NCBI GenBank assembly: GCA_049642385.1
Contig: JBAROU010000081.1
Span: forward strand, 1 to 16,494
DNA: 16,494 bases
Direction of reading: 5' to 3'
From: JBAROU01 sp049642385
GTDB lineage: Bacteria > Chloroflexota > Dehalococcoidia > DSTF01 > RBG-16-68-14
This document shows, one piece after another, positions 6,697 through 12,809 of the stretch. Within the stretch, counting starts at the first letter, position 1, and every line of letters begins with the position of its first letter. The notes beneath the pieces are model-generated. The model was not told the DNA's origin. It saw only the letters and a program-made list of their open reading frames with translations, and did not search any database. The position numbers and the translations under genes were made by a program.

Positions 6697-8036
6697 TGAT
6701 TACGCTCACGGTGAACGGCAAACAGCGCTCGCTGGACGGCGAGACGGCGCTGCCGCCGTTCCTCGACTCGCTCGGCGTGAATACGAAGCTGATCGCCGTG
6801 GCGGTGAACGGCGAGGTGGTGCCGAAGAACCTCTATGGCGAGACCGTCCTGCGCGAAGGCGACGAGGTGGAGATCGTGCGTATGGTGGGCGGCGGCGCAG
6901 CTTCGACGTCCGACGCTGAGCGGCAGCACGGTGCAGACGTGGTTATTGCCGGCGCGGGGATTATCGGCTGCGCCATTGCGTACGAGCTGTCGCGGCGGGG
7001 CGTCTCCTGTCTGCTGCTGGACAGCCGCCGGCTCGGCATGGCGGCGACGAACGCTGCCGCGGGCGTCCTCGCGCCGCTCGCTGAGTTCAAACGTCCCGAC
7101 GCGCTGGTGCAGCTCGGGCTGGCCAGCCTGCGCCTGTATCCACAGTGGGTCGATCGGCTGCGCGAAGAAGTGCCGGACATCGATGTCGAATTCGTGCTGA
7201 ACGGCGTGCTGCGCGTCGCGTTCGATGAGACAGAGATGGACGACCTGCGTGTGGGAAAGCGCTCGGCACGGGGGCTGGGCATGGAGTTGATCGAATTGGA
7301 CGCGACGGAGCTGCGCGAGGCGGAGCCGCGCCTGAGTGAGCGTATCGTCGGCGGGCTGCTCTGCCCGGAAGAGGGGCAGGTGAGCAACCAGCTCTTCACG
7401 CTTGCGCTGTCACGCGCGGCGAAGAAGCGTGGCGCGCGTATCGTCGAAGGAGCGCCGGTGTCGGGCTTCCGCACGCACGCTGGGCGCGTAACCGCCGTGC
7501 GCACGCCGCAAGGAGAGTTCGCCTGCGATCGGCTGGTGCTCGCGTCGGGGGCGTGGACGCGCCCGCTCGCGCGCAAGCTGCACGTCGAAGTGCCGACCCG
7601 ACCCGTGCGCGGCCAGATGCTGGCCTTTGGGCGCATGGCGCTCCCCATCCACCAGCCGGTTTGGGGCGCGCACGGCTACGTGCTACCGCGCGCGAACGGG
7701 TTGGTCTTCGCCGGAGCGACAGTGGAGGAGGTGGGCTTCCGCATTCGCACGACGCAACGCGGGCTGGCGCAGGTGCGCCGCGCTGCGTTCGAGCTGGTGC
7801 CGCAGCTGCGACACGCCCGCGAGCATTTCTCCTGGGCGGGACTGCGCCCCGGCTCGCCGGATGGCCTGCCGATCATGGGCGCGCTGCCTGGCTGGGAGAA
7901 CGTCATGGTGGCGACGGGCCACTTCCGCAACGGCATCCTCCTCGCGCCGGTGACGGGCGAGCTCCTCGCGCAGGCGATCGTCGACGGTCGGCCAGGCGAA
8001 GCGCTCGTTCCGTTCGACCCGGCGCGGTTCGCGTAA
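6696..8036 (+). CDS. thiO: ThiS-ThiO fusion: sulfur carrier protein plus glycine oxidase
   Basis: Residues 1-67 form a complete ThiS beta-grasp domain (ITLTVNGK ... IAVAVNGEVVP ... EGDEVEIVRMVGGG), ending in the VGGG that normally is the free C terminus. A polar linker of about 14 residues leads to ThiO from residue 81. That part shows an FAD Rossmann fingerprint (VVIAGAGIIGCAIAYELSRRG, glycines 86, 88, 91), AATNAAAGVLAP, GLRPGSPDGLPIMG and the C-terminal ATGHFRNGILLAPVTGELLA. ThiO oxidises glycine to the imine used by ThiG; ThiS delivers sulfur after ThiF adenylates its terminal Gly. Here that Gly is internal, so cleavage after Gly66/67 or another route would be needed. The frame is continuous, with no stop or SD-preceded internal start (GTG 6939 is in frame but lacks an SD). 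It starts in the tenI stop codon. Confidence 0.92.
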   Translation: MITLTVNGKQRSLDGETALPPFLDSLGVNTKLIAVAVNGEVVPKNLYGETVLREGDEVEIVRMVGGGAASTSDAERQHGADVVIAGAGIIGCAIAYELSRRGVSCLLLDSRRLGMAATNAAAGVLAPLAEFKRPDALVQLGLASLRLYPQWVDRLREEVPDIDVEFVLNGVLRVAFDETEMDDLRVGKRSARGLGMELIELDATELREAEPRLSERIVGGLLCPEEGQVSNQLFTLALSRAAKKRGARIVEGAPVSGFRTHAGRVTAVRTPQGEFACDRLVLASGAWTRPLARKLHVEVPTRPVRGQMLAFGRMALPIHQPVWGAHGYVLPRANGLVFAGATVEEVGFRIRTTQRGLAQVRRAAFELVPQLRHAREHFSWAGLRPGSPDGLPIMGALPGWENVMVATGHFRNGILLAPVTGELLAQAIVDGRPGEALVPFDPARFA

Positions 8037-8043
8037 CCCGGAG

Positions 8044-8679
8044 CTAACGTTCGAATCGTTCCGCCAACTCCTGTGCGGCAGCGCGCACGTCGTCCGCGGC
8101 GCAGACGGCGCTGATCACCGCGATCGCGTCGGCGCCGGCCTCAATCACCTGGTTTACGTTCGCAGCGGTGACGCCGCCGATGGCGACGACCGGTACATCC
8201 ACCGCGACCTTCACCTCGCGAAGGCGCTCCGGGCTGGCAGGGCGCGTGCGCTCGGGCGCTTGCGATGCGGTGGGGAAGATCGCGCCGACGGCGACGTACG
8301 ACGCGCCGGCGGCCTGCGCGCGGCGCGCTTCGTCAGCGTTGTTTGTCGAGACGCCGACGATGAAGCGGGGCGGGACGAGCGGCCGCACCGCCTCGACCGG
8401 CAGGTCATGCTGGCCGAGGTGGACGCCGTCTGCCTCGAGCACGAGCGCGAGATCAACGTGGTCATTCGCGATGAAGAGCGCGTCGTGGGCGCGGCACAGC
8501 TCTCGAATCGCGCCCGCCTGCGCGAGCTGCTCGCCCTTGTCGCGACGCTTATCGCGCCACTGGAGCAGCGCCGCGCCGCCCTTGAGCGCGAGGCGCGCGA
8601 CGTCGATGGGGTCGCGGCTGGCGCAGGCGTCGGGGTCGATGATCACGTACAGGCCGCGGATGCGGGCGTTGTTGGGCAC
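8044..8679 (-). CDS. thiE: Thiamine-phosphate synthase ThiE
   Basis: ThiE joins HMP-PP and thiazole phosphate to thiamine phosphate. The sequence has LLQWRDK (family QLREK/QWRDK), LFIANDHVDLAL, ADGVHLGQHDLP (the ThiE-type GQxD block), FIVGVSTNN, GAIFPTAS and VVAIGGVT, so the barrel is complete. An oddity is that the Lys usually found in the PTxxK loop, which contacts pyrophosphate in B. subtilis ThiE, reads Gln (PTASQAPERT), and the GVSxH histidine is Asn. I choose GTG 8679 (211 aa) because a TACAAT -10 lies 6 nt upstream, giving a leaderless start; GTG 8706 adds nine residues. The gene is outside the riboswitch operon, tail-to-tail with thiSO (7-nt gap) and divergent from the EamA gene. Confidence 0.9.
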   Translation of the reverse strand: MPNNARIRGLYVIIDPDACASRDPIDVARLALKGGAALLQWRDKRRDKGEQLAQAGAIRELCRAHDALFIANDHVDLALVLEADGVHLGQHDLPVEAVRPLVPPRFIVGVSTNNADEARRAQAAGASYVAVGAIFPTASQAPERTRPASPERLREVKVAVDVPVVAIGGVTAANVNQVIEAGADAIAVISAVCAADDVRAAAQELAERFER

Positions 8680-8738
8680 GGCTCCATTGTAGGCGAGATC
8701 CGTCACCTCACCAGGACGCGGCCACGTATGATGTAGCC
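8680..8738. promoter_or_regulatory. Divergent, probably leaderless promoters of thiE and eamA
   Basis: On the minus strand TACAAT (8691-8686) is separated by 6 nt from GTG 8679. On the plus strand TATGAT (8727-8732) is separated by 6 nt from ATG 8739. Transcription starting about 7 nt after each -10 would begin at the start codon, and neither start has an SD at normal spacing. The -35 regions are weak and overlap in the middle. The hexamers and spacing are seen; leaderless initiation is inferred. Confidence 0.5.
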
Positions 8739-9692
8739 ATGCGCGTTCCCCACTTCGCCGCCTTGATCGTACTCAGCGTCATCTGGGGCTCGGCGTTCAT
8801 GCTGGTCAAGGTGTCCCTGGACGAAGTGCCACCGCTCACGCTGGTGGCGGGGCGGTTGGCAGGCGCGGCGCTGTTCCTCGCGATCGTCCTGCTGATGACC
8901 CGCCGCGCGTGGCCGCGTGATGGGCGCACGTGGCGCATCTTTCTGCTGCTTGCCCTCGCGAACAACATCTGGCCGTTCACGCTGATCACGTGGGGCCAGC
9001 AGCGCATCGATAGCAGCTTGGCCGCGATCTTGACAGCGAGTATGCCGCTCTCGACGATCGTCCTCGCGCACCTCTGGCGCGAGGAGCGGCTGTCGCCGGA
9101 CCGCGTGCTTGGCGTGCTGGTGGGCTTTGGCGGCGTGATCTTGCTCGTCGGCGCCGACCTGCGCGACCTCACGTCGTCGAACACGCTGTCGCAGCTTGCG
9201 GTGATCGGCGGAGTGTTAGGCTACAGCTTCGGTGCGGTGTTCGCGCGCAAGTATGTGCGAGGCGGCGACCCGGCCGTCTACTCCGCGGGCCAGATGCTGA
9301 TGGCCGCTGTCGTGATAACGCCCGTCGCGCTGGGTGTGGATCGCCCGTTCGATCTGGACATCTCGCTGAAGGTGGCGCTGGCGTGGGGAGCGCTCGGCGT
9401 CGTGATGAGCGGGCTCGCGTACATCCTGTTTTACTGGCTGATCCAGCACATCACGGCCACGCAGTCGTCGATGGTGACGTACCTGATCCCGATCACGGCA
9501 ATCTTCTGGGGGGCGGTCGTGCTCGACGAAAATCTGGCGGCGACGAGCCTAGCCGGCCTCGCGATCATCATCGCCGGCGTGTGGCTCGTGAACGGCGGTG
9601 GTCAGTGGCTGCGCGAACGCGTGCAGGGCGATCGCGTGGACGCGCGTCCGGTGGGCGGCGCGAGCGGACGCAGCGATGGAGGCGCGCTTTAG
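8739..9692 (+). CDS. EamA/DMT-superfamily permease
   Basis: This 317-aa protein has about ten transmembrane segments in two EamA repeats. The first begins with LIVLSVIWGSAFMLVKVSLDEVPP, the typical WGSxF entry motif, and ends in LVGFGGVILLVGADL. The second starts near IGGVLGYSFGAVFARKYV and closes with SMVTYLIPITAIFWGAVVLDE and LAGLAIIIAGVWLVNG, the family's usual PVxA-x-x-x-G-x-x-x-x-x-E region. A charged cytoplasmic tail of about 35 residues follows. Members export amino acids, metabolites or drugs; the substrate here cannot be predicted. Divergence from thiE by 59 nt raises but does not prove a thiamine or precursor link. It converges on the crotonase gene with stops overlapping at 9689-9692. 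Confidence 0.9.
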   Translation: MRVPHFAALIVLSVIWGSAFMLVKVSLDEVPPLTLVAGRLAGAALFLAIVLLMTRRAWPRDGRTWRIFLLLALANNIWPFTLITWGQQRIDSSLAAILTASMPLSTIVLAHLWREERLSPDRVLGVLVGFGGVILLVGADLRDLTSSNTLSQLAVIGGVLGYSFGAVFARKYVRGGDPAVYSAGQMLMAAVVITPVALGVDRPFDLDISLKVALAWGALGVVMSGLAYILFYWLIQHITATQSSMVTYLIPITAIFWGAVVLDENLAATSLAGLAIIIAGVWLVNGGGQWLRERVQGDRVDARPVGGASGRSDGGAL

Positions 9693-10585
9693 TTTTCTTC
9701 GTCCTCCAGCCACTGGTTGAAGCGCGGCGCGCGCTTCTCGCGGAAGGCGATCATGCCCTCGCGCGAGTCCGGGTGGTGGTCTGAAATCGCGGTCTTCGTG
9801 GCGATGTCATCGAATGCTTCCAGCATGTTCTGCTCGTAGGCGTTGTAGATCGAGCGCTTGAGCAGGCGCATCGCCACCTGCGGGCCTTCGGCCAGCTCGC
9901 GCGCCAGCTCCATCGCGCGATCCATCAACTGCTCGGGCTCGACCGCCTCATGCACGAGGCCGAGATCGAGCGCCTCGCTGCCGGAGACGACGCGCTTGCG
10001 CATGAGGAAGTCGATCGTCTTGGCGACACCGATGTGCTGAACGAGCAGGTAGTGTCCGCCCTCGTCTGGCTGGAGGCCAAAGCGCAACGTGGCGCTGCTC
10101 AGCCGCGCCGTCGTCGCGGCGATGCGGAAGTCGCACGAGAGCGCGAGCGAAAGGCCGGTCTGCACCGTGATGCCGTTGATCGCTGCGATCGATAGCTTGT
10201 CGAGCGAGCGGATGGCGAGGTTGACCGCCTGCGAGATGCTGCGCAGCGCGTCGTAGGTGCCGATTTCGCTGATGCGGCGTCCCTGCCGGCTGCTCCACGG
10301 GTCGTCGATCTCCGGCGCCAGCGCCTTGCCCCTGGTCTCCAGGCGGCCGGGGCGCGCGCCGCCCAGGAACGGTCCGCCGTCGCCGCTGCAGAAGGCGCGG
10401 CCCTCGCCGGTGAAGACGATGACGCGCACGCCGTCGTCGAGCTGCGCCTGCGTCATCGTCTCGACCAGGTCGCGCTTCATTCCCACCGTCATCGGGTTCA
10501 GGTTCTCCGCCTCGTTGAAGGTAATCAGGGCGATGCCGGGATCGTGCATCGCCACCTCGAAGCCACGGAAGTTGCCGGTTTGCAT
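9689..10585 (-). CDS. Enoyl-CoA hydratase/isomerase (crotonase) family protein
   Basis: A 298-aa crotonase fold. The oxyanion-hole segments are recognisable: GEGRAFCSGDGG (residues 60-71) and AINGITVQTGLSLALSCDFRIA (135-156). Compared with classical hydratases, the two catalytic Glu positions read Thr166 and Asp192 by my alignment to rat mitochondrial hydratase, and PGAGG is QPDEGG, so the reaction may differ (isomerase, lyase or thioesterase-like). A roughly 30-residue charged insert (about 75-105) separates the two halves. Start ATG 10585 has a strong SD (AAAGGAGGG at 10599-10591); the frame is open further upstream but that would run through the cupin gene. Third gene of a crotonase-cupin-crotonase operon. 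Confidence 0.88.
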   Translation of the reverse strand: MQTGNFRGFEVAMHDPGIALITFNEAENLNPMTVGMKRDLVETMTQAQLDDGVRVIVFTGEGRAFCSGDGGPFLGGARPGRLETRGKALAPEIDDPWSSRQGRRISEIGTYDALRSISQAVNLAIRSLDKLSIAAINGITVQTGLSLALSCDFRIAATTARLSSATLRFGLQPDEGGHYLLVQHIGVAKTIDFLMRKRVVSGSEALDLGLVHEAVEPEQLMDRAMELARELAEGPQVAMRLLKRSIYNAYEQNMLEAFDDIATKTAISDHHPDSREGMIAFREKRAPRFNQWLEDEEN

Positions 10586-10618
10586 CAGGTCCCTCCTTTC
10601 GCCGATTTTGCTTCGCGC

Positions 10619-10642
10619 CGTATCCCCACACTTATGGATACG
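10619..10642 (-). repeat. Inverted repeat at the cupin/crotonase junction
   Basis: CGTATCC (10619-10625) and GGATACG (10636-10642) form a perfect 7-bp stem with a 10-nt loop that spans the cupin stop codon (10632-10634). There is no T-tract. It may be a weak mRNA hairpin that sets the relative expression of the two genes, or chance. Confidence 0.35.
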
Positions 10643-11171
10643 TAGTCTTGTATCCGAGGAGTCGGCCGACGGGCGCGAGCGCCGCGAGTAGAAGCTTCTG
10701 TACGGCAATCGGAAGGCCGGGTAGATAGGTCTCATCGGGCAGGCCGCGAGCGATGACGGCAAGCCGCAAGGGGTTGGGACGGCCTTGGCGATCGACCTTC
10801 CCGTCCGTCGCCAGTTTGCAGGCTGTTTCAATGAGCGTTTCTGTCTGCATCGCGGGCCTGATCTCGGCCAGGATGCGGAGCTCCTCGGTGCTCTCATTGC
10901 GAAGATGGTGCGCGGTGCCGCGCGGCACAATCACAGTCTCGCCGGCCAGTACGTCTCGCTCCATCTTGCCGAGCCGGATCCGGGCGGTTCCGGAGAGAAC
11001 CTGAACGCGCTCTTCCTGTCGCGCGTGGAGGTGAGGTCCCGGAACGAATCCTCCCGGTCGGAAGGCGGACTCCCACTGGAGGAGTTCGCCGTTCGTCTCC
11101 GATGAGGTCTTGAGGAAGGTAACCCGCTCGCCGGTGACTGGGTTCTCGATGACATCGCCTGATGCTGCCAT
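10632..11171 (-). CDS. Cupin-domain protein
   Basis: The first 110 residues of this 179-aa protein form a single cupin barrel. Motif 1 is PGPHLHARQEERVQVLSGTARI (H-x-H with a following Glu) and motif 2 is PRGTAHHLRN, so the usual metal ligands are present. The C-terminal 70 residues are helical and end in a hydrophobic stretch (LPIAVQKLLLAALAPVGRLLGYK), which may be a membrane-proximal helix. Cupins of this type can be dioxygenases, isomerases or sensors, and nothing here decides. AAAGGAG lies 4 nt before ATG 11171. It is 27 nt downstream of the second crotonase and 46 nt upstream of the first, so these three genes are probably co-transcribed. Confidence 0.85.
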   Translation of the reverse strand: MAASGDVIENPVTGERVTFLKTSSETNGELLQWESAFRPGGFVPGPHLHARQEERVQVLSGTARIRLGKMERDVLAGETVIVPRGTAHHLRNESTEELRILAEIRPAMQTETLIETACKLATDGKVDRQGRPNPLRLAVIARGLPDETYLPGLPIAVQKLLLAALAPVGRLLGYKTTYP

Positions 11172-11198
11172 GGCGCTCCTTTCGGTTGTGCGGTCTTC

Positions 11199-12011
11199 CT
11201 ACCGCCCCTTGAACTGTGGCTCGCGCTTCTCGGCGAAGGCGCGCGGGCCTTCGCGGGCGTCTTCGGTCGATTGCACGATCGCCATCGCCTGGCCGGCGGC
11301 CTCGATCGCCTCGCCCACGTCGCTAGCCTGGCCGCGATAAACGAGGCGTTTGGCGAGCTGGACGGCGACCGCCGGCCCGCGCGCGATACGCTCGGCGAGT
11401 TCTCGTGCGACGGGCAACAGCTCGTCCCCCGGCACGACGCGCGTGACGTAGCCGATGCGCAGTGCTTCCTGCGCATCGATGAAGTCGCCCGTCCAGATCA
11501 GCTCCAGCGCCTTCGCCAGCCCGACGATGCGCGGCAGGTAGTAGCAACCGCCGTCGCCGGGCACGAGGCCGACCTTCACGTAGGACATGGCGAAGCGCGC
11601 CTGTTCGGACGCGATGCGGATGTCGGCCATGCTGCACATATCCATCCCCGCGCCGACGGCCGGTCCGTTCGCCGCGCAGATGTAGGGCTTGTCGAGCAGC
11701 GCCACCTGGCGGGGGACGTGATGGACGCCGTCACGTAGCCAGTTGCGCCTGTCGGCGGCCGAGGGCGGCCCGCCGTCGCTCGACGCGTCCGACAGCTCTG
11801 AGCCACCGCGCAGGTCGGCGCCGGCGCAGAAGCCGCGGCCCGCACCGGTGACGATCACCGCACGTACCTCGGCATCGACTCGCGCGGCTTCGAGGGCGCG
11901 CGCCCACTCGCGGATCATGGTTGGGGTGAACGCGTTCATCCGTTCGGGCCGGTTCAGCGTGATGGTGGCGACGCCGTTTGCCGTCTCGTAGAGGATCTCG
12001 GTGTAGTCCAT
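11199..12011 (-). CDS. Enoyl-CoA hydratase/isomerase (crotonase) family protein
   Basis: This 270-aa crotonase begins with the standard strand YETANGVATITLNRPERMNAF. CoA/oxyanion segments are GAGRGFCAGADLRGG (residues 56-70) and AANGPAVGAGMDMCSMADIRIA (113-134), followed by KVGLVPGDGGCYYLPRIVG. By alignment to rat hydratase the first catalytic Glu is replaced by Tyr144, while the second is kept as Glu170. This resembles isomerase or other non-hydratase crotonases more than a true hydratase. ATG 12011 has GGAG 7 nt upstream. It is the first gene of the crotonase-cupin-crotonase operon. The two crotonases are clearly divergent, so this is not a recent duplication. The acyl-CoA substrate is unknown. 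Confidence 0.9.
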   Translation of the reverse strand: MDYTEILYETANGVATITLNRPERMNAFTPTMIREWARALEAARVDAEVRAVIVTGAGRGFCAGADLRGGSELSDASSDGGPPSAADRRNWLRDGVHHVPRQVALLDKPYICAANGPAVGAGMDMCSMADIRIASEQARFAMSYVKVGLVPGDGGCYYLPRIVGLAKALELIWTGDFIDAQEALRIGYVTRVVPGDELLPVARELAERIARGPAVAVQLAKRLVYRGQASDVGEAIEAAGQAMAIVQSTEDAREGPRAFAEKREPQFKGR

Positions 12012-12048
12012 CAGTGGGCTCCAATTCTCCGCTACTGCCGAACTGTCA

Positions 12049-12070
12049 GGGCCAGGCTGAAATCCTGGTC
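12049..12070. repeat. Hairpin A, CCAGG/CCTGG palindromic unit
   Basis: GGCCAGG and CCTGGTC face each other across CTGAAAT (stem about 12050-12070, one G-T wobble). It lies in the probable 5' UTR of the crotonase operon. Compare hairpin B about 130 bp away, with the same arms and a similar loop start (CCAGGCT). Small dispersed palindromes of this type occur in intergenic DNA of several phyla; the copy number here can only be judged genome-wide. Confidence 0.45.
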
Positions 12071-12124
12071 TACGCTCCGTGCTGGGCGTGAGCGGGCCAA
12101 TTCTAACAGAAGCAGCGCGTTCGC

Positions 12125-12153
12125 TGGACGCACGCGCCGCGAACTTTTATCAT
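12125..12153 (+). promoter_or_regulatory. Weak candidate promoter for the 12228 gene
   Basis: TGGACG (12125-12130), 17 nt, then TATCAT (12148-12153), in a locally AT-richer stretch. A transcript would start near 12160 and carry hairpin B in its 5' UTR. The rest of the 216-nt gap 12012-12227 holds only the two hairpins. Confidence 0.35.
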
Positions 12154-12180
12154 TGTGCACGACTTCACTAGACGCGAACA

Positions 12181-12198
12181 GCCAGGCTTTAGCCTGGC
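12181..12198. repeat. Hairpin B, GCCAGGC-TTTA-GCCTGGC
   Basis: A perfect 7-bp stem with a TTTA loop lies 16 nt upstream of the SD of the 12228 gene. It shares CCAGGCT...CCTGG with hairpin A. There is no T-run after it on either strand, so a simple terminator is unlikely. Confidence 0.55.
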
Positions 12199-12227
12199 CT
12201 TCGTAATAGGAGCGGAGGAGGCACGGC

Positions 12228-12761
12228 GTGGGCCTGGACGAACGTTGGACGGACATCGATAAGATGCTGCAGCCTGCTCCCATGAGCACCGACGAGTTGC
12301 ACCAGCGCGTCGTGCCGGATGTGGCTCAGGCGCGCTTCGAGTTCCCGACGCCGGAACTTGCCTCTTATCGCACGTTCGTCAACGTGCCAGAAGTCACGCT
12401 GCCCATCACCGACGCAGAGGGCCAACAGCACACGCCCGACATCGTCGTCGTCGATACGCCGGGCAACATCCTGAAAATCGTGGCCCAAGTCGAGACCGCG
12501 GAGACGGTGACAGCCGAGCGCGCGCAGGATGTCTGGACGATCTACGCGAAGCTGCGCGACGTGGCGTTCTATCTCTACGTGCCGGTCGGCTACGGTGGCG
12601 CGGCGAAGCGGCTATGCAAGCAAGCAAAACTGGATGTCTACGGCTTTCGCACGTGGCGCTACGTGCCCCAGGGCATCGAAGTGAACGACATCTCGGAGCC
12701 ACCGGAGATCGTCCACGCGCTTATGCCGCCCTTCGCACGCAAGCTCATGCGCGGCCAGTAA
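12228..12761 (+). CDS. Uncharacterised protein with a possible restriction-endonuclease-like fold
   Basis: A 177-aa protein of no recognised family. GTG 12228 is well supported by GGAGGAG (12214-12220) with 7-nt spacing. The central part has the pattern TPDIVVVDTPGN, then KIVAQVET, then a helix AQDVWTIYAKL and a strand AFYLYVPVGYGGAAKRL. This resembles the strand-turn-strand core of PD-(D/E)XK-like proteins (Asp71, Glu89), but the expected Lys after Glu89 is missing, so nuclease activity is doubtful. The N-terminal 50 residues are acidic and probably helical. It is a lone plus-strand gene between two minus-strand units and converges on the DUF1786 gene (48-nt gap). Function unknown. Confidence 0.85.
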   Translation: MGLDERWTDIDKMLQPAPMSTDELHQRVVPDVAQARFEFPTPELASYRTFVNVPEVTLPITDAEGQQHTPDIVVVDTPGNILKIVAQVETAETVTAERAQDVWTIYAKLRDVAFYLYVPVGYGGAAKRLCKQAKLDVYGFRTWRYVPQGIEVNDISEPPEIVHALMPPFARKLMRGQ

Positions 12762-12809
12762 TCTAGAAGTTCGAATCTCTAACTCTTCAGGTTTGCCTCG
12801 AGATCCAGA

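Noticed and set aside
6896..6940. Frameshift or separate start between ThiS and ThiO
   Set aside because: The frame is continuous with no stop, and the only internal start candidate (GTG 6939) has no SD. I treat it as a true fusion, pending resequencing.
10586..10930. 5' extension of the first crotonase frame to 10930
   Set aside because: It would overlap the cupin gene, and a strong SD precedes ATG 10585.
12765..12785. TTCGAAT stretch resembling a tRNA T-loop (also near 8048)
   Set aside because: No T-stem, anticodon arm or acceptor stem can be formed around either copy.
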